Numbered from the stretch's first letter, positions 48,231 to 61,652 are shown. The stretch is 64,000 bases of DNA from Sulfurovaceae bacterium (GCA_028715055.1 JAQTLE010000004.1:1-64000), one strand, 5' to 3'. Numbers and translations: made by a program. The notes: generated from the letters alone by a model not told the origin.

Positions 48231-49052
48231 ATGCACAAAGAGTCTTTTGTTAGAACCGTAGTTGCCGAAGATGTTGGCAGAGGAGATTTGTTCTCATTTT
48301 TTGGAGAATCTAAAAATATTACGGCTTATATCGTTTCAAAAAGCAACGGCGTATTTGCCGGAAGAGAATACATAGATGTATTTTCAAATCTTTATTCAAT
48401 TGATATTAAGTGGAACATAGATGACAAAGAAGAATTTTTTGCCGGAAACAAGCTATTTTTTATCAAAGGGGACAATAAAACAATATTGTCTCTTGAGAGG
48501 TCGATTCTCAATATTGTATTGCATGCGAGTTCAATTGCTACGCTAACATCAAAATACGTTAAAGCACTCGAAGACACAGGTGTTAAACTCTTAGATACTC
48601 GCAAAACAAGACCAATGCTTCGTGTTTTTGAAAAGTATGCAGTCAGATGCGGCGGCGGCATAAATCATCGTATGGGATTAGATGATGCGCTTATGCTAAA
48701 AGATACTCATTTGGCTACTATAAATGATTTGCCCGGATACATTAAACAGGCCCGTAAAAGTATACCGTTTACAACTGCAATAGAAATAGAGTCAGAGAGC
48801 GTAGAAATGGCGCAAAAGGCAATGGCCGCAGGTGCCGATATCGTGATGTGCGACAATATGAGCATAGAACAAATGAAAGAGGTAGTCGGCTTTAGAAATG
48901 CCAATTATTCTAATGTATTGCTTGAAGCAAGCGGCAATATTACGCTTGACACTATCAAAAATGTCGCCTTATCAGGAGTTGATGCTATTTCAACAGGCAG
49001 CATAGTACACCAGGCAAACTGGATTGATCTTTCCATGAAAATAGAAAGCTAA
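48231..49052 (+). CDS. nadC: Nicotinate-nucleotide pyrophosphorylase (carboxylating)
   Basis: VAEDVGRGDLF...LLDTRKTRPMLRVFEKYAVRCGGGINHRMGLDDALMLKD. Confidence 0.96.
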   Translation: MHKESFVRTVVAEDVGRGDLFSFFGESKNITAYIVSKSNGVFAGREYIDVFSNLYSIDIKWNIDDKEEFFAGNKLFFIKGDNKTILSLERSILNIVLHASSIATLTSKYVKALEDTGVKLLDTRKTRPMLRVFEKYAVRCGGGINHRMGLDDALMLKDTHLATINDLPGYIKQARKSIPFTTAIEIESESVEMAQKAMAAGADIVMCDNMSIEQMKEVVGFRNANYSNVLLEASGNITLDTIKNVALSGVDAISTGSIVHQANWIDLSMKIES

Positions 49053-49136
49053 TGAAAAATATGTGAGTTTATAGTATAATTCATTTATTATAATACAAGC
49101 AAGAATAATTAATTATTTATAAAAAGAAAGGCCGAA

Positions 49137-50027
49137 ATGCAACAAAGAACCATTAAAAAACCTGTGGAAGCAGTCGGTATCGGTTTGCATAAAGGTGAGC
49201 CTATTAGATTAAGATTGGAGCCAATGGGAGCTAATAGCGGTATAATATTTTATCGTGAAGATATAGCTCTTACTATTCCTTTGAAACCATCTAGTGTTAT
49301 AGATACTCAAATGGCAACAGTAATAGGAAACGAACAAGGGTTTATATCTACAGTAGAGCATTTTTTGTCAGCTATATATGCTTACGGCATAGACAATCTT
49401 AGAGTTATAGTAGATGGCAATGAGATGCCGATCATGGATGGTTCGGCTATTTCGTTTTGTTTGCTGCTTGATGAAGCCGGTATACAAACGCTCGATGTTC
49501 CTAAAAAGATAATGCGAATTTTGAAACCTGTTGAAGTTAGAGATGGAGACAAATTTGTACGTTTTATTCCGAGCGATAAAGCAACTTTTGATTTTAAAAT
49601 ATATTTTGAACACCCTGCGATAGCAGAACAATCATACTCTTTTACTCTCAGTACTAAGAGTTTTATAGATCAAATAGCAAGAGCAAGAACTTTTGGATTT
49701 GCAAAAGATATACAATATCTACAAAGTAAAAATCTTGCTTTGGGCGCAAATCTTCAAAATGCAATAGGATTGGATGAGCACAAGATCCTCAATCCTGAAG
49801 GTTTGCGTTTTGATAATGAATTTGTAAGACATAAAATATTGGATGCTATGGGTGATATGATGGTTGGAGGATGCGCGATACTTGGTGCTTATGAGTCCTT
49901 TGCCGGAAGTCACAAGCTAAATGCACAGCTCATAGCAAAACTTAAAGAAGAGAGCTATAATTATGAAATGGTGGGCGTAGATGCAGTACAAAGCAGAGAA
50001 TTTGAAAAAAGCTTCGCAACAGCATAA
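49137..50027 (+). CDS. lpxC: UDP-3-O-acyl-N-acetylglucosamine deacetylase
   Basis: QRTIKKPVEAVGIGLHKGEPIRLRL...STVEHFLSAIYAYGIDN...HKILDAMGD. Confidence 0.97.
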   Translation: MQQRTIKKPVEAVGIGLHKGEPIRLRLEPMGANSGIIFYREDIALTIPLKPSSVIDTQMATVIGNEQGFISTVEHFLSAIYAYGIDNLRVIVDGNEMPIMDGSAISFCLLLDEAGIQTLDVPKKIMRILKPVEVRDGDKFVRFIPSDKATFDFKIYFEHPAIAEQSYSFTLSTKSFIDQIARARTFGFAKDIQYLQSKNLALGANLQNAIGLDEHKILNPEGLRFDNEFVRHKILDAMGDMMVGGCAILGAYESFAGSHKLNAQLIAKLKEESYNYEMVGVDAVQSREFEKSFATA

Positions 50028-50469
50028 TATCCTGATCATACCAATTGCTTCTCCATTTTTGATCGGACTTTACTGTGATGGAAAATTGATGCAAGAATGG
50101 AGTTCAGAAGGGAAAATTTCAGATACTCTTTTGCCATTGCTAGTGCCGATATTGGATAGCTATGATATAAAATCGATTATATATACCAATGGCCCGGGAA
50201 GTCATATGGCAACAAAACTCACATTTGTAACACTAAAAACTATAGAAATTGCAAAAGGTATACCTTGCATAGGATGCAGTGGTTTTGATTGCAACGATAA
50301 CGGTCCAATAAAAGCCGTAGGCAATCTATACTTTGTCAAAGAAAAAGAGACTATAATAACAAAAAAATTTGACAAGGTGCCAAATGTGTCCTTTGCATTG
50401 CCTAAAAAACTTCAAGATATTAAACTTGATTTTTATGCTATGCCATTGCATGTTTTGCCGGCAGTATAA
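49981..50469 (+). CDS. tsaB: Short, divergent TsaB-like protein (true start uncertain, overlaps lpxC)
   Basis: TNGPGSHMATKLTFVTLKTIEIAKGIPCIGCSGFD resembles TsaB GPGSFTGLR region. Confidence 0.7.
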   Translation: MQYKAENLKKASQQHNILIIPIASPFLIGLYCDGKLMQEWSSEGKISDTLLPLLVPILDSYDIKSIIYTNGPGSHMATKLTFVTLKTIEIAKGIPCIGCSGFDCNDNGPIKAVGNLYFVKEKETIITKKFDKVPNVSFALPKKLQDIKLDFYAMPLHVLPAV

Positions 50470-50479
50470 AGGGTAAAAT

Positions 50480-51361
50480 TTGTTTGTAAGTGTTCCTGCT
50501 ACTAGCGCTAATCTCGGTCCAGGATTTGATTCATTAGGCTTGGCAATAGATTTACGCAATGAGGTGATCATCAAACCGTCAACATTTCTAAGTCTGGCTA
50601 CTCACGGGGAAGGAGCTGATAATGTTAAAATTCGTAAAAATCTTCTTTTTTTAGATATATTTTCCACTCACTATAAGAGATTAACAAACAAAGAAGACGT
50701 ATTTCGTTTTGAATTTTTAAATCGTATTCCTATATCAAGAGGACTTGGAAGTTCTTCGGCTGTTATTGTAGCAGCATTAGCATGTGCATATACAGCAGCA
50801 GGTGCTTCTTATACTAAAAGAGAGCTGTTAAACTTGGCTCTTACATATGAAAAACATCCGGATAATATTACGCCTGCGGTAATGGGCGGGTTTAATGTCG
50901 CTTGTGTAGAAGATGGTCGTGTGTATAGCAAAAAAAGACGTTTGCCGGATTATTTAAAAGCTGTGCTTGTTGTTCCTAATAGGACAATATCTACAGCCAA
51001 ATCTCGTACAGCGCTTCCAAAAGCTTATTCAAAAGACGATGCGGTATATTCTCTGTCAAGATCATCTTATATGACCGCACTTTTTATGAGTGAATCATGG
51101 GATTTGCTTCGTATAGCATCTAAAGATAAGTTGCATCAAACTAGACGAATGAAGATGATGCCTGAACTTTTTGAAGTTCAAAAAATCGCTCTCAAGGAAG
51201 GTGCTTTGATGAGTACGCTTTCTGGAAGCGGATCTACGTTTTTTAATTTATGCTATGACTCTGATACCAAAAAAATTTCACAAGCTCTGCAAAACAGCTT
51301 CCCGGAATTTAGAGTATTTGTCTGTGGTTTAGACAATTACGGCGTTATAGCAAAGAGTTAA
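50480..51361 (+). CDS. thrB: Homoserine kinase (TTG start)
   Basis: [23 protein letters not shown]...[14 protein letters not shown]. Confidence 0.96.
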   Translation: MFVSVPATSANLGPGFDSLGLAIDLRNEVIIKPSTFLSLATHGEGADNVKIRKNLLFLDIFSTHYKRLTNKEDVFRFEFLNRIPISRGLGSSSAVIVAALACAYTAAGASYTKRELLNLALTYEKHPDNITPAVMGGFNVACVEDGRVYSKKRRLPDYLKAVLVVPNRTISTAKSRTALPKAYSKDDAVYSLSRSSYMTALFMSESWDLLRIASKDKLHQTRRMKMMPELFEVQKIALKEGALMSTLSGSGSTFFNLCYDSDTKKISQALQNSFPEFRVFVCGLDNYGVIAKS

Positions 51362-51384
51362 ACTCTTTTTAGGTATAATACACG

Positions 51385-51621
51385 ATGTCAAAAAGAGAAC
51401 CTATAAGAATGTGTATCGCTTGTAGACAAAGGGCTTCTCAGCATACTCTCATAAGATTAAAGCATAAAGAGACTGATATTGTTTCATACGATGGTAGCGG
51501 TAGAAGCTTTTATCTTTGCAATATATGCGCACAAGATAAAAAAAAGAAAAAAGGGTTAGCAAAACGCTTCAAAATAAATGAAGCCGATGTTGACAAGTTA
51601 TTAAAGGAGATTGATGGATAA
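51385..51621 (+). CDS. YlxR family (DUF448) protein
   Basis: REPIRMCIACRQRASQHTLIRL; immediately before infB. Confidence 0.88.
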   Translation: MSKREPIRMCIACRQRASQHTLIRLKHKETDIVSYDGSGRSFYLCNICAQDKKKKKGLAKRFKINEADVDKLLKEIDG

Positions 51622-54133
51622 GGTTAAAATCCAAGATGTTGCTGCCGAAGTAGGGCTTTCGAATGCTGAAGTATTAGACAAGGCAATAGAATTAGGCTTT
51701 GCAGTTAAGGTGGCTTCCAGCCCTATTAGCATGGAAAACGCAGAAGTATTGTTTAATTATATCGTTAGCGGTGAATTGCCAAAAGAATTTAAAAAACCGG
51801 CTAAAAAATCAGCTAGCATTAAAAGTGAAAAAATAGAAGAAGAATCTGTTCCAGCTGATATTGCCAAAGAAGAAGAAAAGCCAGAGGCTAAAGCTGCAGT
51901 AAAAGAAAAAGCAAAACCTTCTATGATTTCAAGCTCGATCAAAGTAACTCCAAAAGCAACAGCGCAAGAGTTACAAGATAAAGAGACAAATATACTTGCA
52001 GGCATGACAATAGTCAAACAAAAAACACAAACACCAGCGGCTACAAAGCAAATAGCTACAGCTATTCAAGAAGCTCCTAAAAAGAAAAAACCAAAAAAAG
52101 TTATTAATTCAAAAGAAAGCGGTTCAAAACTAGATATCGAAGATAGAGAATTTATGGGTAGCGGTTTTGAGCTTTTTGATGAGCAAGAAGTAGTATTGTT
52201 GGATTTCTCTGATAAAAATATTTATGAAGAGATGAAACGACAAGAGCAAAAAAGAAAAGAAGAACAAGAAAAACGACCTACACGCTTTTCGCAAGTTTTT
52301 AATCAACAGACTACTATGAGACGAGGCGGTAAAAAACGCAAAAGATATATAAAATCTGATGACAACCAAGAGCAAGTAACTGCGATCGAGATACCGGAAA
52401 ATGTCAGAGTTTATGAGTTCGCAGAAAAAGTAGGCAAAAGTGTAGGAGAAGTCGTAAAAGTTCTTTTTGCCTTAGGTAAAATGGTTACTAAAAATGACTT
52501 TTTGGACAAAGATGATATTGAGATATTATCAGACGAATTTGGTGTAGAAGTAACTACTATTAATCCACTAGATGCTCTTGATTATGTAGGTGCATACGAT
52601 GAGATACAAGATGAAAATATAGCGGAGAGACCGCCAGTAATTACAATCATGGGACACGTTGACCATGGTAAAACTTCACTTTTGGATAAAATTCGTTCAA
52701 CAAAAGTAGCCGCCAAAGAAGCAGGCGGGATCACTCAGCATGTTGGTGCATATCAAATAGAGAAAAATGGCAAAAAAATTACCTTTATAGATACTCCGGG
52801 CCACGAAGCATTTACAGAGATGCGTTCTCGTGGAGCACAAGCAACAGATATCGTTATTATAGTCGTAGCTGCCGATGATGGTGTAATGCCTCAAACCAAA
52901 GAAGCTATAAATCACGCCAAAGCAGCCGGTGTTCCTATCATTGTAGCTATAACAAAAATGGACAAAGAGAGTGCAAATCCTGATATGGTAAAAGCTCAAT
53001 TATCTGAACTTGCTATTACTCCGGTCGATTGGGGCGGCGATTATGAATTTGTCCCAGTTTCATCACATACCGGACTTGGAATTGAAGAGCTTTTAGATGT
53101 AATTTTGCTACAAGCTGAAATAATGGAACTAACTGCTGATCCATCTAGAAACGCCAAAGCAATCGTTGTTGAAAGTTCTTTGGAAAAAGGTTTTGGACCG
53201 GTAGCAAATATCATAGTAAAAAATGGAACACTTCGAGTTGGTGATAATGTAATTGTCGGTAAAACGTATGGTCGTATAAAAGCTATCAAGCTTGATAATG
53301 GGGCTGATGCTAAAGAGATCGGACCAAGCACACCAGCTGCAATAGTAGGCTTAAATGAAGTTCCTGGAGCAGGTGATATTCTTGTGGCTATGGATAGCGA
53401 AAAAGAAGTTAGAGAATTAGCAACCAAAAGAGCAGAATATGACAGGGCAAAACAATTGTCTAAGAGTACAAAAGCATCTTTGGATGATCTGACAGCGCTT
53501 ATTACCGAAGGTCAGCTAAAAGCATTACCAATAATATTAAAAGCCGATGTTCAAGGGTCTCTTGAAGCAATTAAAGGCAGCCTTGAAAAACTTAGAAATG
53601 AAGAAGTTAAAGTTAATATAATTCACGAAGGTGTAGGTGGAATTACGGAGAGTGATGTTACACTAGCAAGTGCCGGTGGGCATGTGGTAATACTCGGATT
53701 TAATGTCAAAGCTAATAGCAGCGTAGGACAAAAAGCAAAAGAGTTAGGCGTAGAGATCAGAACATATTCTGTAATTTATCAATTATTGGATGATGTTAGG
53801 GATTTACTAGGCGGAATGATGAGTCCTGTAATTAGTGAAGAAGCTACTGGACAAGCAGAAGTTAGAGAAACTTTCACTGTAGCCAAAGTAGGTACTATTG
53901 CCGGTTGTAAAGTAATAAGCGGCAGTATAAAACGTGGAAGTAAGGCTAGAGTGTTAAGAGGCGATAATGTTATTTATGAAGGAACAATATCTTCACTTAA
54001 ACGATTCAGCGATGATGTTAGAGAAGTTAAAAACGGATATGAATGCGGTATTATGTTTGATGGATTTAATGATATGCAAGCCGGAGATATTATAGAATCA
54101 TTTAAAAACGTTGAGGAACAAGCGACGCTATGA
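51614..54133 (+). CDS. infB: Translation initiation factor IF-2
   Basis: [22 protein letters not shown]...[16 protein letters not shown]. Confidence 0.98.
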   Translation: MDKVKIQDVAAEVGLSNAEVLDKAIELGFAVKVASSPISMENAEVLFNYIVSGELPKEFKKPAKKSASIKSEKIEEESVPADIAKEEEKPEAKAAVKEKAKPSMISSSIKVTPKATAQELQDKETNILAGMTIVKQKTQTPAATKQIATAIQEAPKKKKPKKVINSKESGSKLDIEDREFMGSGFELFDEQEVVLLDFSDKNIYEEMKRQEQKRKEEQEKRPTRFSQVFNQQTTMRRGGKKRKRYIKSDDNQEQVTAIEIPENVRVYEFAEKVGKSVGEVVKVLFALGKMVTKNDFLDKDDIEILSDEFGVEVTTINPLDALDYVGAYDEIQDENIAERPPVITIMGHVDHGKTSLLDKIRSTKVAAKEAGGITQHVGAYQIEKNGKKITFIDTPGHEAFTEMRSRGAQATDIVIIVVAADDGVMPQTKEAINHAKAAGVPIIVAITKMDKESANPDMVKAQLSELAITPVDWGGDYEFVPVSSHTGLGIEELLDVILLQAEIMELTADPSRNAKAIVVESSLEKGFGPVANIIVKNGTLRVGDNVIVGKTYGRIKAIKLDNGADAKEIGPSTPAAIVGLNEVPGAGDILVAMDSEKEVRELATKRAEYDRAKQLSKSTKASLDDLTALITEGQLKALPIILKADVQGSLEAIKGSLEKLRNEEVKVNIIHEGVGGITESDVTLASAGGHVVILGFNVKANSSVGQKAKELGVEIRTYSVIYQLLDDVRDLLGGMMSPVISEEATGQAEVRETFTVAKVGTIAGCKVISGSIKRGSKARVLRGDNVIYEGTISSLKRFSDDVREVKNGYECGIMFDGFNDMQAGDIIESFKNVEEQATL

Positions 54134-54501
54134 CGCAAGAAGAGATCAAAAGACATAGAGTAGAATCTATTCTAAAAGAGATTATACCGGAGGCTTTAGG
54201 CACCCTGGATGATCCTTTGCTAAATACATTAGGTGTTACAGATGTGGTTTGTTCCAAAGGCCGCAGTGATGCCAAAGTTTATTTGGATAAATCTGTATTA
54301 AGTGCAGATGAACAAAAAATAATATTAAAAAAACTTCATTCTCTTTCAAACTATATTCAAAATCATTGCAAACAAACTGAAGGATGGTTCAAATCGCCGC
54401 ATATGACATTTGAATTTGATGAACAGCCGGATAAAATTGATCATTTAGAAAAATTATTTGCTAAAATTCACAAAGAGATAGAGGGTGATGATGAAAAATG
54501 A
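54130..54501 (+). CDS. rbfA: Ribosome-binding factor A
   Basis: RHRVESILKEIIPEAL; between infB and rimP. Confidence 0.9.
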   Translation: MTQEEIKRHRVESILKEIIPEALGTLDDPLLNTLGVTDVVCSKGRSDAKVYLDKSVLSADEQKIILKKLHSLSNYIQNHCKQTEGWFKSPHMTFEFDEQPDKIDHLEKLFAKIHKEIEGDDEK

Positions 54502-54925
54502 GATTAGAGATTCTATTGCAAAGATAGTCGATTCTTTTGGCGCAAAATTATATGATATAGAAACAGTTACTGAATTTGATGATACTATTTTGCGAGTAAT
54601 GATCATAAAAGAAGGCGGTGTTAATCTAGATCTTTGTGCTGACATATCTCGTGAACTTTCACTGTTTTTAGATGTAAATCCACCAATGGAACAAGCATAT
54701 AGATTGGAAGTCAGCTCTCCTGGAATTGAAAGAAGACTTACAAAACCATATCATTTTCAGAACTCTATCGGAGAAAAAGTAAAGCTTAAAATAACCGATG
54801 AAGGGCAAATTATCGGTATGCTAAAAAACGTCGATGATATAGGAATAGTTATCGAGGTTGATGGTGTTGATAGAAAGATAAATTATTCTCAAATCAACAA
54901 AGCACGAACATATTTTGAGTGGTAA
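54485..54925 (+). CDS. rimP: Ribosome maturation factor RimP
   Basis: DSFGAKLYDIETV...YRLEVSSPGIERRLTKPYHF. Confidence 0.95.
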   Translation: MMMKNEIRDSIAKIVDSFGAKLYDIETVTEFDDTILRVMIIKEGGVNLDLCADISRELSLFLDVNPPMEQAYRLEVSSPGIERRLTKPYHFQNSIGEKVKLKITDEGQIIGMLKNVDDIGIVIEVDGVDRKINYSQINKARTYFEW

Positions 54926-54934
54926 AGGCAAGAT

Positions 54935-55933
54935 GTGGATGAGCTATATATGCGCCTTGCTTTACAGGCTGGATGGGAATATCAAGGATTAGCATATCCA
55001 AATCCCGGTGTTGGTGCAGTAATAACCAAGAATGGGAAATTACTTTGCATTGCTGCTCATGAAAAATCGGGAAGTTCTCATGCGGAAGTATTGGCACTTC
55101 TAGGTGCTTATGAATACATAAGCGGTAAAACAATAGAATTTGACAGACAAAATGCTTTTCTTGCTCATCAATTTTTACGTTCTTTGCCAAACAGTTTTTT
55201 TAAAGATTGTACAGCCTATGTAACTCTTGAGCCTTGCAATCATACAGGCAAAACTACATCATGTGCTACTTTGCTCATTGATTTAAAAATCAAATCCGTT
55301 TATATTGCAACGATTGACCCTGTTCCTAGTCATTCAGGCGGTGCAAAAAGAATGCAAGAAAGTGGTATCGATGTGCATATCGGACTATTGCAAAAAGAAG
55401 CCGATGAACTTATAGAACCATTTTCTATTTGGCAAAAAAGGGCTTTTGTACTGTTCAAATTGGCACAAACCACAAATGGCAGGATCACTAATGGAGTGAT
55501 TAGTTCTGAAGTCTCCAGGATACATACCCATAAACTTCGCAGCGTTGCTTCTAAATTAGCAATTGGCGGCAATACTGTCAGAGTAGATAGGCCCACGCTT
55601 GATTGCAGAATGATAGACGCCAAGGCACCTGATCTGTTTATTTATACAACAGATAAGGATAATATTGACAAAAATATTCCCCTGTTTAACATTCAAAATA
55701 GAAATGTTAGTTTAGGCGACAATTTGGATTTTCTTCAAACCCCATCTTTTGTATTAGTCGAGGGCGGAGAAGGCATGTTAAAAGCTTGGCAAGATAAGAT
55801 AGATTGGCTTTTGATATATCAAGCACCAATGTTAGATTCTAAACGTTTATCGTATAATATAGATATGAAACTAAAAACCTTACACCATAAAAATATAGGA
55901 GACGATTTGATAATATGGAGCAAAAAGATATGA
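54935..55933 (+). CDS. ribD: Riboflavin biosynthesis deaminase/reductase RibD (GTG start)
   Basis: YMRLALQAGWEYQG...PNPGVGAVI...HAEVLAL...TLEPCNHTGKTTSC. Confidence 0.95.
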   Translation: MDELYMRLALQAGWEYQGLAYPNPGVGAVITKNGKLLCIAAHEKSGSSHAEVLALLGAYEYISGKTIEFDRQNAFLAHQFLRSLPNSFFKDCTAYVTLEPCNHTGKTTSCATLLIDLKIKSVYIATIDPVPSHSGGAKRMQESGIDVHIGLLQKEADELIEPFSIWQKRAFVLFKLAQTTNGRITNGVISSEVSRIHTHKLRSVASKLAIGGNTVRVDRPTLDCRMIDAKAPDLFIYTTDKDNIDKNIPLFNIQNRNVSLGDNLDFLQTPSFVLVEGGEGMLKAWQDKIDWLLIYQAPMLDSKRLSYNIDMKLKTLHHKNIGDDLIIWSKKI

Positions 55934-56658
55934 GTAACAACACAGATAAACAACAAAAAATTATAGGGATGTTTGACGATATTGCTCCAACATATGATAT
56001 TGCAAATAGGGTTCTTAGTTTCGGTATTGATAAACAATGGAGAAAAAAGGGTTGTGATAAAGCATATGAGATATTAGGCAAAAAAAAGATCAGCCAAATT
56101 GTAGATGTAGCTTGCGGTACAGGCGATTTATTGTTGTATTGGAAGGCTAGGGCAGATAAATTCGGTATCAGTGTCGATAAATATACAGGTGTAGACCCAT
56201 CTGTTGGAATGCTAGAAGTTGCCAAAGAAAAAGTCTCTTTTGCAAACTTTATTGAAGGGCAAGCTCAGGCACTCCCTTTTGAAGATAAAAGTTGTGATAT
56301 AGTTTCTATTTCTTACGGTATTAGAAATGTTGTGGATAGAGCTAAAGGACTTAGTGAATTTTATCGCGTACTAAATGATGGCGGCATGGTCGTTATATTG
56401 GAATTTACCAAACAAGAAAAGGGCGGTTTGATGTCTAAAATAGTGGATTTGTATATGAAAAAAATACTTCCGGCCATAGGAGGACTTGTTTCACACAATT
56501 ATGCAGCATATCGTTATTTGCCTGATTCTATAGAAGAGTTTTTGACTACGCAGATGCTGGAAAATGAACTTAAAGATACCGGTTTTGATGTGAAGTACGT
56601 AAAATCATTTTCAATGGGCATATCTACGCTTATAGTTGCGCAAAAGCCGTTAGCATAG
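55930..56658 (+). CDS. ubiE: Demethylmenaquinone/ubiquinone methyltransferase
   Basis: MFDDIAPTYDIANRVLSFGIDKQWR...DVACGTGDLLLYW...EFTKQEKGG. Confidence 0.96.
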   Translation: MSNNTDKQQKIIGMFDDIAPTYDIANRVLSFGIDKQWRKKGCDKAYEILGKKKISQIVDVACGTGDLLLYWKARADKFGISVDKYTGVDPSVGMLEVAKEKVSFANFIEGQAQALPFEDKSCDIVSISYGIRNVVDRAKGLSEFYRVLNDGGMVVILEFTKQEKGGLMSKIVDLYMKKILPAIGGLVSHNYAAYRYLPDSIEEFLTTQMLENELKDTGFDVKYVKSFSMGISTLIVAQKPLA

Positions 56659-56668
56659 GATCGTTTCT

Positions 56669-57934
56669 ATGGTTTTAAATGCAATGATGAGCGTTTCATC
56701 GCTCAATAATAAAATCAAATCATTGCTAGAAACTACTTTTATGCATATATTGGTAGAAGGCGAAGTTTCATCGGCAACATATCATACAAGCGGACATCTA
56801 TATTTTACTATCAAAGACAATGATAGTTCGTTAAAATGTGTGATGTTCAAATCCGGTGCAGTTAAACTCAAATTTCGCATAGAAGTTGGCATGCATATTG
56901 TTATAGAAGGCTCGTTAGGTGTTTTTGTACCTAGAGGAGAATATCAATTTTATGCTGTTCACATAGAACCCTACGGTCAAGGAGCATTAGCTCTTGCATA
57001 TGAACAGCTCAAAGAAAAGTTGTCACAAAAAGGTTATTTTGATGTTTTAAAAAAGAAACCAATCCCAAAAATCATCAATTCATTAGCACTAGTAACAGCT
57101 AAAGAAAGTGCGGCCTTGCATGATATGCTAAAGATAATCGACAAAAGATGGCCGCTTTTAAAAGTGACTATCATAGATACTTTGGTGCAAGGTGATATGG
57201 CACCATCGCAGATAGCCAAAGCTATTAAATACGCAGATACTATTAATGTTGATGTTATTGTCGTTGGTAGGGGTGGAGGAAGTAGTGAAGACCTTTGGGC
57301 ATTTAATAGCGAAATGGTAGCTGACGCTATATTTGAAGCCAATACTCCGATAGTAAGTGCTGTCGGACATGAAATAGATGTAATGATAAGCGACTTTGTA
57401 GCAGACTTGAGAGCCCCAACTCCAAGTGCAGCGATGGAAATGATACTTCCGGATAAACAAGAAATACTGCAGGTACTAGACAATTACATAGAAGATCTTA
57501 GAAATAATATGGTTAGAAACTTCTCATTGCTTGATAAACAATCAGAAAATATACTTGAACATATACTTCGAAATTCTCCACATCATAAGATAGCCAATAT
57601 GGAACAGCAATATGGTGAAATCAAAGATGATATTATGCGCATGTCAAGATTTTTGATGAGCAATTTTGTAAAACTTCCAAACGAATTAGCATTAAATTTA
57701 AAAAAACAGTTTGCCTTGGTATTACATCAAAAAGAATATTTGCTTGAAGAGCTAAAGAAACACTATATTTTATCAAATCCGGCACTTCGTTGCACAGAAG
57801 GATGGGCACAAGTTTTAGTAGATAATCATCTAAGTAAACTTGAAAATATAAATGCCGGAGATAGATTTATATTAGAAGACAGCACGGTAAAAATGACTGT
57901 GAATTGTATAGAAAAGCAACCTATAATAAGATAG
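56669..57934 (+). CDS. xseA: Exodeoxyribonuclease VII large subunit
   Basis: ILVEGEVSSATYHTSGHLYFTIKDNDSSLKCVMF...GRGGGSSEDLWAFN. Confidence 0.96.
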   Translation: MVLNAMMSVSSLNNKIKSLLETTFMHILVEGEVSSATYHTSGHLYFTIKDNDSSLKCVMFKSGAVKLKFRIEVGMHIVIEGSLGVFVPRGEYQFYAVHIEPYGQGALALAYEQLKEKLSQKGYFDVLKKKPIPKIINSLALVTAKESAALHDMLKIIDKRWPLLKVTIIDTLVQGDMAPSQIAKAIKYADTINVDVIVVGRGGGSSEDLWAFNSEMVADAIFEANTPIVSAVGHEIDVMISDFVADLRAPTPSAAMEMILPDKQEILQVLDNYIEDLRNNMVRNFSLLDKQSENILEHILRNSPHHKIANMEQQYGEIKDDIMRMSRFLMSNFVKLPNELALNLKKQFALVLHQKEYLLEELKKHYILSNPALRCTEGWAQVLVDNHLSKLENINAGDRFILEDSTVKMTVNCIEKQPIIR

Positions 57935-57939
57935 GATCG

Positions 57940-59184
57940 TTATAGATATTTCTCCAACACTTTTGGTATTAAAATAGTTCCATCTTCTTGTTGATAGTTT
58001 TCCATGATAGCTATCAATGTTCTTCCGACTGCAAGTGCGGAACCGTTAAGAGTGTGCACAAGATTATTTTTTCCATCTTCTTTATATCGTATCTTGGCTC
58101 TTCTTGCTTGAAAATCTCTTGTGTTTGAGATCGAAGATATTTCGCGATATTGGTTTTGACCTGGAAGCCACACTTCAATATCTACAGTTTTTGCAGCGCT
58201 AAAGCCAAGATCGCCTCCGCAAAGCATTACTAATCTGTGAGGCAACTTAAGAGCACTCAGCAGGTCAGAAGCATTTTGTACCATCATTTCGAAAATCTCA
58301 TCACTACTATTCGGATGTGATAAAGCTACCATTTCTACTTTGTCAAATTGATGCTGGCGTATCATGCCTCTTGTATCTCTTCCGGCACTTCCGGCTTCTT
58401 TTCTAAAACACGGAGTGTAAGCTGTCATCAAAATAGGTAGGTCTTTGTCATTTATGATTTCATCATTATATAGATTTGTCAATGGCACTTCAGCAGTTGG
58501 TATAAGATATAGGTCCTCATCTTCTATGCGAAATAGATCATCTTCGAATTTTGGAAGCTGACCGGTGCCTTTTAGCATAGAAGCATTATTCATTAGCGGA
58601 AGATTAAATTCTTCGAATCCGTTTTTGCGGTTAAAATCTAAAAAGAAATTGATAAGAGCTCTCTCTATTCTGGCACCTTCTCCTCTTAAAACAGAAAAAC
58701 GGCTTTTTGCTAGCTTGACTCCTCTTTCGAAATCTATCCAGCCGCAACTTGATGCTAGGTCCCAATGTTCTTTTGGAGTAAAGTTAAATGTTCTAGGCTC
58801 AAGTACTTTTTTTAATTCTATATTGTCATTTTCATCAGCACCTTCAGGCACATTATCATCAGGGAAATTCGGAACGATAAAGCTAAGTTCTTCTAGTTTG
58901 CTCTCAGCAATTCTAGCAGTTTCAAGTAGAGCAGGCAATTTTGTTTTTAATTCGTCAATTTGTGTTTTTAGTTCAGTTGTATCCAAGTTTTTTTGTTTGT
59001 ATTCGCCAAATTGTTTTGATAGTTTGTTTTGCTCTGCTTTGCTGACTTCATAAGCAGCATTTGCTTCTTTGAGTGAAGTAAATAGATTTTTTAATTCTTC
59101 GAGTGTGTCTTTACTGACACCTTTTTTGGCCAGCTTGCTACTAGCTTCTTCAAAATTATTTTGTATATATTTTAAATCTATCAT
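57940..59184 (-). CDS. serS: Seryl-tRNA synthetase
   Basis: [22 protein letters not shown]...[14 protein letters not shown]...[16 protein letters not shown]. Confidence 0.97.
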   Translation of the reverse strand: MIDLKYIQNNFEEASSKLAKKGVSKDTLEELKNLFTSLKEANAAYEVSKAEQNKLSKQFGEYKQKNLDTTELKTQIDELKTKLPALLETARIAESKLEELSFIVPNFPDDNVPEGADENDNIELKKVLEPRTFNFTPKEHWDLASSCGWIDFERGVKLAKSRFSVLRGEGARIERALINFFLDFNRKNGFEEFNLPLMNNASMLKGTGQLPKFEDDLFRIEDEDLYLIPTAEVPLTNLYNDEIINDKDLPILMTAYTPCFRKEAGSAGRDTRGMIRQHQFDKVEMVALSHPNSSDEIFEMMVQNASDLLSALKLPHRLVMLCGGDLGFSAAKTVDIEVWLPGQNQYREISSISNTRDFQARRAKIRYKEDGKNNLVHTLNGSALAVGRTLIAIMENYQQEDGTILIPKVLEKYL

Positions 59185-59260
59185 ACTTAACCTTGGTAAA
59201 ATGTTTTTTGGAATTATAGTAAAAAAGTATTAGAAATGAGTTGAATTTGATGAAAATTAG

Positions 59261-59337
59261 TGGTAGCAAGAGGGGGACTCGAACCCCCGACCTCCGGCTT
59301 ATGAGACCAGCGCTCTAACCAGCTGAGCTACCTTGCC
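59261..59337 (-). tRNA. tRNA with CAT anticodon (Met elongator likely; Ile2-lysidine not excluded)
   Basis: Minus strand GGCAAGGTAGCTCAGCTGGTTAGAGCGCTGGTCTCATAAGCCGGAGGTCGGGGGTTCGAGTCCCCCTCTTGCTACCA folds as a 77-nt cloverleaf with encoded CCA. Confidence 0.95.
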
Positions 59338-59448
59338 ACACTTAAAAAGTTTTAAGAGACGGCATTTTATCTAAAGTTAACTAAATTGTCAATACTTTTA
59401 TGCTTTTTATGTACATTTTTATCTTAATTATAAAACAAATTATATTAA

Positions 59449-59469
59449 CTTGAGTCTATGTGACTCATA
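59449..59469 (+). promoter_or_regulatory. HAIR-like (HspR-type) inverted repeat upstream of groES
   Basis: CTTGAGT-N7-ACTCATA versus HspR HAIR consensus CTTGAGT-N7-ACTCAAG. Confidence 0.6.
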
Positions 59470-59497
59470 ATTATTGCATAAAATTACTAATGATATC

Positions 59498-59526
59498 TTG
59501 ACATTTATAATAAAATCAATTATAAT
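59498..59526 (+). promoter_or_regulatory. Near-consensus sigma70 promoter for groESL
   Basis: TTGACA-N17-TATAAT. Confidence 0.75.
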
Positions 59527-59565
59527 TCATTTCGTAAAAATAAAAATATATTTAAAGGAATAATT

Positions 59566-59826
59566 ATGGGATTTACTCCATTAGCAAATAGAGTACTCGT
59601 CGAACGAAAAGAAGAGTCAAATACTACAGCAAGTGGTATAATCATTCCGGATAATGCAAAGGAAAAACCGCTTCAAGGAAAAGCAATTGCAGTTGGGCCT
59701 GATGCGGAAGGCATAAAAGCCGGAGACACAGTAGTTTTTGGTAAATATACAGGCACTGAGATTACTATCGATAATCAAGAGTATCTTATCTTAACGAGTG
59801 ATGATATATTAGGTCTGCTTTCATAA
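59566..59826 (+). CDS. groES: Co-chaperonin GroES
   Basis: [33 protein letters not shown]. Confidence 0.98.
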   Translation: MGFTPLANRVLVERKEESNTTASGIIIPDNAKEKPLQGKAIAVGPDAEGIKAGDTVVFGKYTGTEITIDNQEYLILTSDDILGLLS

Positions 59827-59933
59827 AAAAGGTTTTTTAATCTTTTAACAAAGCTAAAATCAAGTCTTAAGCTTATCTACTTAAGATCAATCGCTCTGAG
59901 ATAATTTTGATTTCGGAGCTTTATCAAAAATAA

Positions 59934-61580
<1,647 letters not shown>

Positions 61581-61603
61581 TCTACAATTCTCCTCTCTTT
61601 TTT

Positions 61604-61619
61604 TGCCCCACTCGGGGCA
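61604..61619 (+). terminator. Candidate rho-independent terminator after groEL
   Basis: TGCCCC-ACTC-GGGGCA followed by GTTTATTATT. Confidence 0.55.
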
Positions 61620-61652
61620 GTTTATTATTCCAATTATGTACTTACTTTGATT

